From positions 1,426,001 through 1,490,000 of the forward strand of contig JANTUC010000001.1 of NCBI GenBank assembly GCA_026873275.1: a stretch of DNA of 64,000 nucleotides, written 5' to 3'. Below are positions 54,088 through 64,000 of the stretch, piece after piece. Below the pieces are notes generated by a model. The model saw only the letters and a list, made by a program, of their open reading frames with translations, was not told the origin of the DNA and ran no database searches. Every line of letters begins with the position of its first letter. Position 1 is the stretch's first letter. The translations under genes and the position numbers were made by a program. This DNA comes from Pseudopithomyces maydicus. Taxonomy: Eukaryota > Ascomycota > Dothideomycetes > Pleosporales > Didymosphaeriaceae.

Positions 54088-56360
54088 TTTCAGAGAACAA
54101 CGGGTATGTGGTAACCCGTCTACCAGGGGCGATATACAGCAACTAAATACTAGGACATAGAGAGGGGATCAGAGTTGCCCCAGGTTTGATAGGCACTTTT
54201 TCTTTCAAGAGCATTATCATCGGTTCGCCTACCGGGCAAATCATGTTGCTTTAGGAAAGCCTTTGAAAAAGCTATCTGGATATGAGCCGTTTTGGCCCCT
54301 CGATACTCTGCGTTCTCCAGCCTAGTGCCATGTATACGAGTGCCAAGTGTGTTTTACTAGATTTCCATTGGCGAGCGAAAGCCACTTTGATGTTCAACCT
54401 GGCCACGCATACAGAGCAGGCTGGCATTGTGGCTGGAGCTAAGAGAGCCTTGGAGGGTAGATTTCGAAGTAGTGAAATCAATATGAATACATTTCGAATG
54501 ATTATGGGGATACAGGTTTATTGATCGTGTACATGCTTTGAACAACACTGTTTATAGATATATTTAATCCTTTTTAAGATCATCAATCGAGTTTGCATCT
54601 AGAAATTTGGACGTATTATCTACGGTACAATACGATGTATACTAAGCAAAAGGCTTGCATTAGTCTGGTCGCCTTACTAACAGCAACTGCATCCGGCGAA
54701 ACTGCAACTTTTTGCTAGAGAGGGTATACGCAACCTTTCGGCATCTTCCTGCTGGCAAGAGGATCGCAAGGCGTAAACAACTACTTTCTTTTTTCTTATC
54801 AATTGGCAAGATAGATCCCTCCAGTTTCTTACAAGAGATGACTCCCATGTATTCGGTCACAATGCCAATCTTCCTGTTTATAAATTATCGTCACGAGGAC
54901 CTAATCAGATGATTCTAAATTTGATATAGGCATTCACTCAAGGATGGGATATGCCTGGGCGCGTCTGTCTTGTGACATCCTACTTGAAGGCGTGAAAAGA
55001 CATTATAATCAACGATTATGTGAAACCCAGATGATTCCAAGCTATAATGTCCAATTTGGCTATAAGCGAAGACTACAAATTGTCGTTCCCATTGCCTAGC
55101 TGGCTGGAGTAGACTCCGTATACCTGGCATGCCCAAAACTCCAGCCCGATACATGGTCCCGAAGCAAGATCAAAGGATGGCTTGTATGGCCCCAGGTAGA
55201 GCCCAGACATACACATCAGACTTGCATCTACAAACCATCATTAAAATCCAGCCCGCAAGCACAAACCCAGCTAATCCACCATCTAACCGATCGATCTTTC
55301 CGCAATGACTAGACTAGACTAGATGCCTAGATCCGTCACATCTATCACTAAAAACAATTCTCCTCTTCCCCGTCCCACGTGGCCACGGACACTAGGAACT
55401 TCGACGCGTCGTGTTCGCTAGAGCTTCCACATTGGTCCCCATCCGATCCGATCACTCGACCCTGAATAACGGCGGGTTTGTTCCGCTCGCGACGGAACGA
55501 TTAATGGTAGATATTAAAGTTTCAGGGAGGTGAAACCTAAAGTGAGGCTGTTTGTTGGATAACGGCCCGAAGGGTAGCGCAACGTGGTGGGTGGCTGGTA
55601 GACACGTGGACAGTTCAAGGGTCAGGAATGTGTGCTGGGGCGTGGTGTTTTTACGCAGGCAGGGTCTACTATCTATTCCATGTGGAAAAAGGTAGATGCC
55701 GGGTAGCTATCTAGGCTCTTTTACCATATAATATGTCTTCAATACCTTATACCTAGGTAGACCTCTCAGTACAGGAACGTGCACAACTTCACCCCTCGCC
55801 CCAACCCCGCGTCCGCCAACCCCAGAATCACCGACGTAATGCAACCCCGCAACTAGCCTCCACCCCAGCACCACCACCCCCACAACGAACGAGCAACACC
55901 TCCCGCCAACGCGCATGGTCAACCCACTTGGTGGCTTGTGTTCTCCGAATCAGGCAGGGACGCACGACTCCGGACGACTCGGACGCCGCGAATCGAAGTG
56001 CGGGCGAGTCCGGCCATCGTATGAGTGGCTTATATTGGTTTCTTTGGGCCTCGGTCCATGTGAGGTGCGACGCTGGACCGCGACGCTGGGCCAAGCGTCA
56101 TGTACATAGGGTAGTGCAGTGCGAGAGAGGCTTGGGTTCGTGAAAGGAAAGAGCGGGGTGGCGACGTATGACCGGTGGTGATAAAGAGGGGAAGTAAGAC
56201 GGTGAGAGGGTAAGAGTCTGGTTCCATGAGTACATACATATAACAGGATTGAGCGTCGGTGCTGCCTTTATTGATTCATTAATTCAATAATTCACTCGAA
56301 CGTCTATTCTCTCTCAGATTATTCATCCATTGGCAGGATATAGCCTCTCACAAAGTCACA
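54088..56360. other. intergenic, 2.3 kb
   Basis: Divergent upstream regions of the GPI-type gene (-) and the alcohol dehydrogenase gene (+). Only short ORFs. CTAGACTAGACTAGA at about 55311-55321 is a tiny repeat. No gene supported. Confidence 0.5.
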
Positions 56361-57578
56361 ATGGCAGAAGGCAAAGAGCAGGTTTTCGACATCCCGAAGA
56401 CGTGCAAGGCAGGTGTGGTGGTGAACGAGGGACCCGATTTCCATGTCGAGGTCCGGGATGTACCGGTTCCTGAAATCAGTGAGTTTCCCTTTCCATTCTA
56501 TCTGGTGATTATACGAGGTTCGTTAGCTGACGCGGTGCAAAGAGGACAATGAGGTCCTGATCAAACTCAACGCAACGGGCATCTGCCATTCCGACCTCCA
56601 CTTCATGCTCAACGACTGGGCGCTACCCAAGATGTCGGACCTGGGGGTCCAATGCGCGGGACACGAAGGCGCGGGCGTGATCGTAAAGGTCGGCTCAAAC
56701 GTCAAGACATTGAAGCCTGGTATGCGGGCTGGGTTGAAGGTATGTAGTCTCCATGGCTCCCTACTGAAGCTCTGAAAATGCTGACCAGGCCAAAGCCCAT
56801 CCAGGACACATGTGGATCGTGTGAGCTCTGCCGCAACGGAAACGAATGCTACTGCGCCGGGAGCGTCTTCACAGGTCTCATGGTAGACGGGTCATACAAG
56901 CAATACGTGGTTTCACCCGAACGCTACACGACCATCATCCCAGACGGGGTATCAGACGTCATTGCTGGCCCCATCATGTGCTCCGCCTCCACAATCTACA
57001 CATCCATCAAGGAGTCGGGACTACAGCCAGGTGAATGGGCCGTCTTCCCTGGAGCAGGCGGTGGCGTCGGCATGCAAGGGCTGCAGCTCGCCAAGGCCAT
57101 GGGACTCCGACCGGTGGCCATCGACACTGGGGCAGACAAGAAGAAGCTTTGCATTGAGAATGGAGCGGAGACCTTCATCGACTTCAAGGAAGTGGGCAAT
57201 GTAGCGGAAGAGATCGTCAAGCTATGCGACGGCATCGGCGCGCACGCCGTGTTTGTGACAGCCGTGCAGGCTTACCCCCAGGCCATCTCTTTCTTAGGCG
57301 GAAGGGTAGGCGGAAAGGTCATGTGCATCAGGCTGCCGCCGGCGGGGACGCAGCATGTGGATGTGGACCCGAACCAGATGTGCTTCAAGAAGCAGTCGGT
57401 GCAGGGCACGCTGGTGAGCGGCATGGGCGACGTGGACAAGACGCTGGACTTTGCGAAGCGGGGGCTCTTGAAGCCGATTTGCACCGTGTACCCGCTGAGC
57501 AAGTTCGACGAGGTGGTGCAGAAGCTGAGGCGGGGAGAGATTGCGGGGCGGGCGGTGATAGATTTCAATAGCGAGTAG
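56361..57578 (+). CDS. zinc-dependent alcohol dehydrogenase
   Basis: Medium-chain dehydrogenase oxidising primary alcohols with NAD+ (or the reverse), probably cytosolic. Exons 56361-56478, 56543-56739, 56796-57578; 365 aa. The catalytic zinc ligands are in GICHSDLH (Cys), GHEGAG (His) and GPIMCSASTIY (Cys). The structural zinc site is CGSCELCRNGNECYC, with four Cys. The NAD site is PGAGGGVGMQGLQLAKAMG, with ATDTG-like AIDTGADKKKLC after beta 2 (Asp favours NAD). The C-terminal GRAVIDFNSE is typical of fungal Adh1-type enzymes. Intron 2's acceptor is set by the VKPI-like join GLKPIQDTCG. Length is normal for the family. Confidence 0.93.
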
Positions 57579-57873
57579 TAGAATGAATGTAAACAATACC
57601 CCCGGTGGATGTAGTGAATACCTCCGGTGAATGTCACCTACATACTAATAGCCCCGGTGAATGAGACGTAGATCGACGGCTGCTCTAAATTCCCCGATCA
57701 GGAAGTTTGAGCCATTGTGCACAAGCCACAGCAGCCCCCGACCAGCACGGCGGAGCTTCGATAAGCTCCAGGGCCAGCGTCCAGCGTGCGTCCAGAGAAC
57801 AGAACATGCCCTGTCCGCGCATCGATACGACACCAACAGGGCATGTCCAGCTCGTCATCCAGCCAGTCCGCCC
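57579..57873. other. tandem intergenic, 0.3 kb
   Basis: 3' UTR of the dehydrogenase and upstream of the CLC gene. Three short CCCGGTGGATG/CCGGTGAATG copies occur at about 57600-57665. Confidence 0.5.
57600..57665. repeat. short imperfect tandem repeat, CCCCGGTGRATG
   Basis: Three to four copies (57600 CCCGGTGGATG, about 57622 CTCCGGTGAATG, about 57651 CCCCGGTGAATG) spaced 20-30 bp apart, in the 3' UTR region of the dehydrogenase. Confidence 0.55.
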
Positions 57874-60658
57874 ATGGACAGCCCGAAGCGTCCTCCAGCC
57901 GCCATCCGCCGCCCGCACCGGCCAGCCAAGCCGACGAGCTACCTGAACAGTAAAGCCGCAAGCAATGAAGCCCTCCACGCCTAGGTGCTGATGTGGACAG
58001 GCTCTCCTTCAAGCGCAAGCAAAAGGCCGCGCCCGCCTCTGCCTTCGGTCTCCCACGCTTCCTCGCCTCTCCCCTCGGCTCCGCAAAGGACCGCGCATCG
58101 CCGCTCCCCCAGCAGCGCAGCACCAGCAATGCGCCCGACGACTCCACAGAGCGCATTCTGTCCTACCTCGATACCCAGGCCCACGATGCCCCGCCGCACG
58201 ACGCAAAAGACCAGCCTGGCCTCGACTGGTACGTAGAGGGCCCGGGCCGCCGCGTAGGCTACGACGACCTCACTGCCATCGACTGGATCTTTGAATACGC
58301 AAAGGAGCGCCAGCGTCTCCGATACTTGTACTCGGGTGCCTCGGGCCTGCTGGGCCATGTCAAGCAGATTGCCGACGCAAGCCAGATATGGCTCATCCTG
58401 ATTGCCGCCGGTGTGCTGAGCGGAGCCATCGCGGCCTTCATTGACGTTGTGAGCGATTGGCTCGGCGACTTGAAGATGGGATACTGCAGCAATGTAGACG
58501 GCGATGGCCGCTTCTACCTGAACAAGGGGTTTTGCTGCTGGGGCTACAGCGAGTATGCAAAGTGCAATGATTGGCATCCGTGGAGCAAGGCCCTGCATAT
58601 CAATGCCGTGGGTGGCGCGTGGATCGTCGAGTACGTCTTCTTCGTGCTGTTCTCCGTGAGTTGCCCGCTTTGAAAATACAGCAGACTTCGAATTGACCAT
58701 GGCTAGATTTTATTTGCGGCATGCGCCAGTCTGCTCGTGCGAGAATTCTCCACCTACGCCAAACACAGCGGTATCGCAGAGGTCAAGACCGTCCTGGGCG
58801 GTTTTGTCATACGACGATTCTTGGGTGCTTGGACCTTGGTCGTCAAAACTTTGGGACTGGTGAGTTTGTTACCCCCTGCCTGAAAGCTGGAACTGATCAT
58901 GTTAGTGTCTGGCTGTAGCATCCGGTCTTTGGCTAGGCAAAGAAGGCCCTCTCGTGCATGTTGCCTGTTGCTCGGCGAATCTGTTTATGAAGCTGTTCCC
59001 CAATATCAACAACAATGAGGGTATGTAGTAGTATGCGCTTCTCCTACGATTGAGCTAATAAGACCACAGCACGAAAACGCGAGGTCTTCTCCGCAGCCGC
59101 AGCAGCCGGTATTTCCGTGGCGTTTGGCTCGCCTATCGGAGGTGTGCTCTTCAGTCTGGAGCAGCTCTCCTACTACTTTCCCGACAAGACTATGTGGCAA
59201 AGTTTCGTTTGCGCCATGGTTGCAGCTGTCACCCTGCAAGCTTTCAATCCTTTCCGCACTGGCAAACTTGTGCTGTATCAAGTCACCTACCATAGCGGCT
59301 GGCACGATTTTGAGCTTATTCCTTTTGCCTTTCTGGGAATCCTTGGAGGTCTTTACGGAGGTTTGTTCATCAAGCTAAACATGCGCGTGGCAGAATGGCG
59401 CAAGCATCGCAGCTTCCTAAAAGGCCCAGTCACCGAGGTTGTCATTGTCGCTTTTATAACCGCAATGGTGAACTATCCCTTCAAGTTCATGCGCGCCCAG
59501 GCCTCTGAGCTCGTCTACTTCCTCTTTGCCGAATGCGTGGATCTGACCGACGACACGCTCGGTCTTTGCAAGGCTGGAAAAGCCAATACCGGCGTAGTTG
59601 CCTTGCTTCTCATCTCTGCCGGCTTAGGAATTATCCTTGCCTCGTTCACCTTCGGTCTTCAGATTCCTGCTGGCATCATTTTGCCTTCTATGGCCATCGG
59701 TGGTCTCTATGGTCGCGCTGTAGGACTCACTCTCGAGCAGTTGCAACAGGCCTGGCCCAGTCTGTTCATCTTTTCGTCTTGCGAACCAGACGTGCCCTGC
59801 GTTACACCTGGCACATATGCTATCATTGGTGCCGCTTCAGCGCTGGGTGGCGCGACCCGAATGACTGTATCCATTGTGGTCATCATGTTCGAGCTCACAG
59901 GCGCGCTGACCTATGTTTTACCCATCATGATTGCCGTCATGATAAGTAAATGGGTCGGAGACGCCATCTCACCCCGCAGTATTTACGAATCTTGGATCCA
60001 TTTCAACGGCTATCCATTCCTTGATAATCGCGATGACAATCCTGCCTCCATACCCGATGTTCCCGCAAGCCAGATCATGACAAGGATAGACGATCTGATT
60101 GCCATCCCCTCGACAGGACACACCATCGCTTCCCTTCGCCAATTGTTGTCCGAACACCGGTTCAGAGGATTTCCTGTGATCGACAGCTCACGCGACGCTC
60201 TCCTACTTGGCTATATATCCCGCACCGAACTGGCTTTTGCCCTCCAGTCTGCACTCGCAGCTCCTCGCTCTCTTTCTCCCGAGACAGAGGCGCATTTCAG
60301 TCACCAACCCCTCTCCGATCCTATTAATAGTTTGGATCTGAGACCCTGGATGGATCAAACTCCCATCACACTCAACGCCAAAGCCTCCTTTCACCTCACC
60401 GTATCCATGTTCATGAAGTTGGGTCTCCGCTACATCTTGTTCACAGAAAAAGGAGGGTTGAGAGGGCTATTGACCAAAAAGGACATTTGGTTCGTCTTGG
60501 ACGGCGTGGAAGATAGAGATGGGTACGATCAAGATGACAGGAATGGTGGGAGAGACATGAGGAGAACACAACCAGACGATGAAGATAATGAGGGGCTAGG
60601 ACTATTGGCAGATAGTGATGAAGAGGATGGTTTAGGTGGGAGAGAGGCGGTGCGATAA
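57874..60658 (+). CDS. CLC Cl-/H+ exchanger (Gef1-like) with CBS domains
   Basis: Intracellular (Golgi/endosome/vacuole) chloride/proton antiporter. Exons 57874-57949 (uncertain), 57985-58655, 58707-58859, 58906-59020, 59070-60658; 867 aa. About 10-12 hydrophobic helices from IWLILIAAGVLSGAIAAF onwards. Selectivity motifs GKEGPLVHVA (gating Glu at about 313), GSPIGGVLFSLE and GLQIPAGIILPS are present. The proton glutamate is in GPVTEVVIVAFITA, aligned with Glu268 of human ClC-5, so it should be an exchanger rather than a channel. Two CBS domains follow (ASQIMTRIDDLIAIPS...; MDQTPITLNAKASFHLT...LRGLLTKKDIW). The C-tail is acidic. Exon 1 is weak: the frame requires a 35-bp intron, and another ATG at 57843 gives a better-looking Ser-rich N-terminus in the wrong phase. 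Confidence 0.9.
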
Positions 60659-61473
60659 CAATAGCTGCGTTAGGCGTGTAATTGCATAGAATTATTTCAA
60701 TTACAGTCCAAGGGTATAGCCTGCGCTTGAAGTCGCAGGTCCAGATGGCCTCGTGTTCTTCAAACATTAATTTCTCTTCCTTCTGGCCATATTGTCAATT
60801 TCTCAAGGCCTGGAGATATTCTTGTGAAGAGGCCTTGGGAGAGCAATCGACAATCCACATGCGTCTGATGGAATTCGAGTAGTAGCATTGAAAGAAGGCA
60901 TATATCGAAACATGATCCTAACGGTCGCTTGGTTTGGCCAAGAAGGAGGCATACGTTACGTAGGGGTAAGCATATGGATATAACCCTGGAAGGCTTCAAC
61001 GTGATCGACGACATTGCTTAGGAAATGGCTACCCAGACGAATTTAGAAGCAGGCAAAGTTTGCCCCACCACCATCATCAGACATGCAAGAAACAACGGAC
61101 GAACCCACCTAACCAATCGGAGACTGCGACATGTATGTGGGGCGAGGCAAGCGAGGCGTGGCGGCTGGGGCGAAAGCGGTGAGGGCAGTGCACATCGTAT
61201 CACCTTCCATCCTATTAGAACAAGCTTTTCTCTCACCTTGTCGTCTAACATCAGTTCAGCCTTCCCGCATCTAACTTATAACCTCCATCAGGCAGAAGCA
61301 TGGTTGCGTGAAGGACCATGCGAAAAAGAGATAGGGCTGGATGGGATTCGCTTTAATCGAAGTAGCCAAGCACACGATGTATTGCGTCTTATATACAATC
61401 GGACATCGAAGTTTGATTCGCAAAAACAGCTAGGGACTGAGGCCACTGACAAGTGAGCCTCCAAGCCGTAGTG
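60659..61473. other. intergenic, 0.8 kb
   Basis: 3' UTR of the CLC gene and upstream of the lipase gene. The ORF 61025-61456 is not convincing, though an upstream lipase exon here cannot be excluded. Confidence 0.5.
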
Positions 61474-63307
61474 ATGCCACTCGGATTCTCAAGCCGAGAG
61501 CGGAAGCAGAAGAAGCTCCCTAAGCCTGCCGCTGCCCAGCACTATCATACAGCCCATGCGGTTCAGCCTTCGCAGTCAACCTTGTATACACAACAAAGCT
61601 TTACAAGCTCGTATGCTTCTCACGGCCATCATGGATACCCAGGAAGCCCGCCACAGCAATTCACTCACTCGATGAACCCGCCCATTGCCGTGCATTCTCC
61701 GCCACCTCCGCAGTACCATCCGATATATGGAGCGACGCCACAGATGCCTCAACACGACCAATCGACAGCTAGCTTTGCTACATTGTCTCCCCCGAATAGG
61801 GAAGGCATAATGGGACGAGCCGGGCGACTAGCTTCGAGGTCTTACCAAGACTTGACCTCCCAGGTATCTTCAGGTGCGCAAAAGAGTGTCGAACTTGCCA
61901 ATAAGGGCGTCGCTGTGACGATGACAACATTCGTGGAGAGACCTACTACCCTCGTTACCAAGAAGAGCGTGCAAATGATCAATCAGAGTGCTGCACTATG
62001 CGATCGACTCAGCTCGAAGCTGGATGCTGTCATTACTAGTATTGATGAAGGTATGTTCAGCGGGAAAGAGCAGGATCTCATGGTCGAGGATGACGAGACG
62101 CCTTATGCATCGACCTCCACCCTGCAACCCAGCATCGCACTTGGCCGATCGGCAGCTGCGGCCGCGGTGTATCCCAGTCAGAAGAGTAAGAAGAGCTCGA
62201 ACATGTTCTCGAAGGTGTGGCTGTATTCGAATTCACGGTTGCCGCCGCATCTACCACCTTTCAAGGTCTACATGCCGACGTATCCACTTTTGTGTCTAGC
62301 TGCAGCGTACTCTGAACGTGTGTATACCCCAGCTGCACTGCCGACATCCGAGTCAGAGACACACGTCCCAGCAGACTGGCGCTCAGGGACGAAAGCCATG
62401 ATCCTGAAATCCCTCCCCCGCGACGACATGAACACCGTAGTCTTCGCAATCCGCGGCTCCCAAACCTTCATGGACTGGGCCGTGAACTACAAATCCGCGC
62501 CTTCTAGCCCTCAAGGCTTCCTGGACGACCCGGGCAACCTCTGCCACGCAGGATTCCTCTACGTAGCCCGCAAAATGGTCGCCCCCGTCGCCGAGCGCCT
62601 CCGCATCCTCCTGCAGGAAAACCCCGCCCGCTCAAATTGCAGCTTGCTTATCACGGGACACTCCGCAGGCGGTGCCGTAGCCGCCCTCCTCTACGCGCAC
62701 ATGATGAGTACAGAAGTCCAGTCCGAACTCAGCTACCTCACCGGCTTCTTCAAGCGCGTCCACTGCATCACCTTCGGGGCGCCCCCCATCACGCTCCTCC
62801 CCTAAAACCCAGCGAGGATAAACGCCATCGCAAAAGCCTCTTCTACAGCTTCATCAACGAGGGCGACCCCGTGCCCAGAGCCGACAAATCCGTCGTAAAG
62901 AGCCTCATCAAACTCTGGTCCAGCCCCCGCCTGCTTCCTCCTACACCTCCAGCCTGGCTTCCATGTCAAAGCTCAACATCGCATCGAGCAACCTCGCCAA
63001 ACCGGACCGCTCCCGCAAATTCGTTAAACCCTCCAAGGCTTCGCTGCCCGCTACCTCGCTGAGTCTGACGACCGTCACGACGCCGCCCTGGCCCGTGGTG
63101 CCGTGCACGCTGAGCAATGCGGGGCGCTTGATAGTGCTGAGGGAGAAGACGAGAGGCGCGCAGGGGCAGGAGGAGATCGAGGCCGTGACGGTGGATGATG
63201 AGATGTTGAGGAGGGTAGTATATGGGGACCCGGTGAAGCATCAGATGAGTATGTATAAGAGGAGGGTGGAGGCGATTGCGACGAGGGCGGTGACGGCGAG
63301 TGAGTAG
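61474..63307 (+). CDS. class 3 (Lipase_3) lipase, frame broken twice
   Basis: Alpha/beta hydrolase likely acting on di- or triacylglycerol in the cytoplasm or at membranes; no signal peptide. One long exon, 611 aa once two bases are added (1834 to 1836). The N-terminus is basic and His/Pro/Gln-rich (RKQKKLPKP, then many SPP/PQ). The catalytic region begins near VVFAIRGSQTFMDWAVN, with Ser397 in LLITGHSAGGAVAALLYA, and ITFGAPPI typical of the family. The frame breaks at 62799-62802 (CCCC) and at 62924-62928 (CCCCC); with one more C at each, LLPLKPSEDKRHRKSLF, FINEGDPVPRADK (catalytic Asp region) and SSYTSSLASMSKLN join in order. The last frame ends YKRRVEAIATRAVTASE with a His in DPVKHQMSMYKRRV, a candidate for the third catalytic residue. 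Confidence 0.82.
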
Positions 63308-63702
63308 GAGGTGGGATGGGGAACTTAAATATATATATACCCTATATCTAAACAAGCTGTTTTCTTTCTTTACGCGTAATTGTGCATCGGGACGGTCATG
63401 GTAGGGGCGTGGGGGTGGGGTGATGGGAGCTTGAGACACTTTGTGCGCGGTGGTGAGTTGTGTACAGGTCATGAATCTGGTATTGGTGATTCCAAACTTA
63501 TGTAGGGTATTAAGTCAAGTTAGGTCCTATCTTACAAAGAAAGACCTAGATATCTCCAATCCATCTGTGAACTCCGCGCTCTCATAAATTGCATTCACCC
63601 TCCCATGTTTGAACTGTTATTTGGTGCTCCTTGTTGATGAATCCATTGCGTCTGGTTTGCCTTTTAGATAGTAGATAGGGAGAGTGAGAATATCGTTACT
63701 CA

Positions 63703-63733
<31 letters not shown>

Positions 63734-64000
63734 AATTTGGCTTTTTGGCTGGAGTCGGCATGACCTGTGTAGGTCCTTATGACAATAATCGAATGGCTGT
63801 CCATCTGTGGGGCTCTTATTACTCAAACCTTTCTCTCCAACGACTCGGTTCATAGACCTTGGGGCCTGAAGGACTGCTGTGACTTGATTACTCTTTGATT
63901 TTGGCGGAGAGTCATGTTATTTCTTGAAAGAGGGAGCAGGAGGAGGAGGAGGAGGAGGAGGAGGAGGGGGAGGAGGAAGACAAACACGCAGGAGCTCAGG
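63308..64000. other. right edge, intergenic
   Basis: 3' UTR of the lipase and non-coding DNA; it ends in a GGA microsatellite. No gene seen. Confidence 0.6.
63938..63978. repeat. GGA trinucleotide microsatellite
   Basis: About 9-10 AGG/GGA units, interrupted by a G5 tract near the right end. Confidence 0.9.

Noticed and set aside
1..64000. tRNA, rRNA, CRISPR arrays or bacterial-type elements
   Set aside because: I scanned by eye for tRNA B-box-like GGTTCGANNCC and for regular spaced repeats and found none convincing; this is a eukaryotic nuclear locus. A tRNA covariance-model search would be decisive.

Overview
The window is nuclear DNA of a filamentous ascomycete. Genes are spaced 0.3 to 2.5 kb apart on both strands. 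Most are split by introns of about 45-75 bp with GT...AG ends and CTAAC/CTGAC-like branch sites. The gene set (AA9 polysaccharide monooxygenase, WSC surface protein, GPI-type Thr-rich protein, Cdc4, Ku70 with SAP, Gef1-type CLC) fits a Pezizomycotina fungus. A plant-associated Dothideomycete (Pleosporales-like) is my best guess, from general gene resemblance only.

Layout. 1-1005: 3' part of a peroxisomal 2,4-dienoyl-CoA reductase ending in SKL. 3394-4866: WSC-domain membrane protein. 5728-7084: Arf-GAP. 7989-9233: Cys-rich secreted protein of unknown function. 10763-12440 (-): sugar/polyol-type MFS transporter. 13086-14727 (-): serine/homoserine O-acetyltransferase. 16281-17062: AA9 LPMO. 18411-20760: Cdc4-like F-box/WD40 protein. 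22086-23597 (-): pyruvate dehydrogenase E1 alpha. 24063-25398 (-): ferrochelatase, divergent from Ku70 (25759-27792). 28177-29169 (-): RNase P/MRP subunit Pop3-like, divergent from a giant ubiquitin hydrolase (29700-37377). 38451-39899: class III aminotransferase. 39900-43754: AT-rich, gene-poor DNA with one probable small gene. 43755-44831: GST-like protein. 45067-45864 (-): Nudix ADP-sugar pyrophosphatase. 48169-49484: one-TM protein. 50034-51569: squalene epoxidase. 51849-52523 (-): glyoxalase-fold protein. 53164-54087 (-): GPI-type surface protein. 56361-57578: zinc alcohol dehydrogenase. 57874-60658: CLC Cl-/H+ exchanger. 61474-63307: class 3 lipase.

Most of these are housekeeping genes (haem, sterol, pyruvate and sulfur-amino-acid metabolism, DNA repair, ubiquitin, vesicle traffic) interleaved with secreted or surface genes. 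I see no biosynthetic cluster, no intact transposon and no RNA gene.

The strongest non-obvious signal concerns sequence quality. Five genes carry six frame breaks. Each lies at a short C or G run and is repaired by one more C or G, and each repaired gene then has a total coding length divisible by three. This looks like systematic homopolymer under-calling rather than six real mutations. The best biological leads are the 414-aa secreted protein with a duplicated motif, the small Gln/Ser/Thr-rich gene near 41.5 kb, and the extra C-terminal domain on the GST-like protein.
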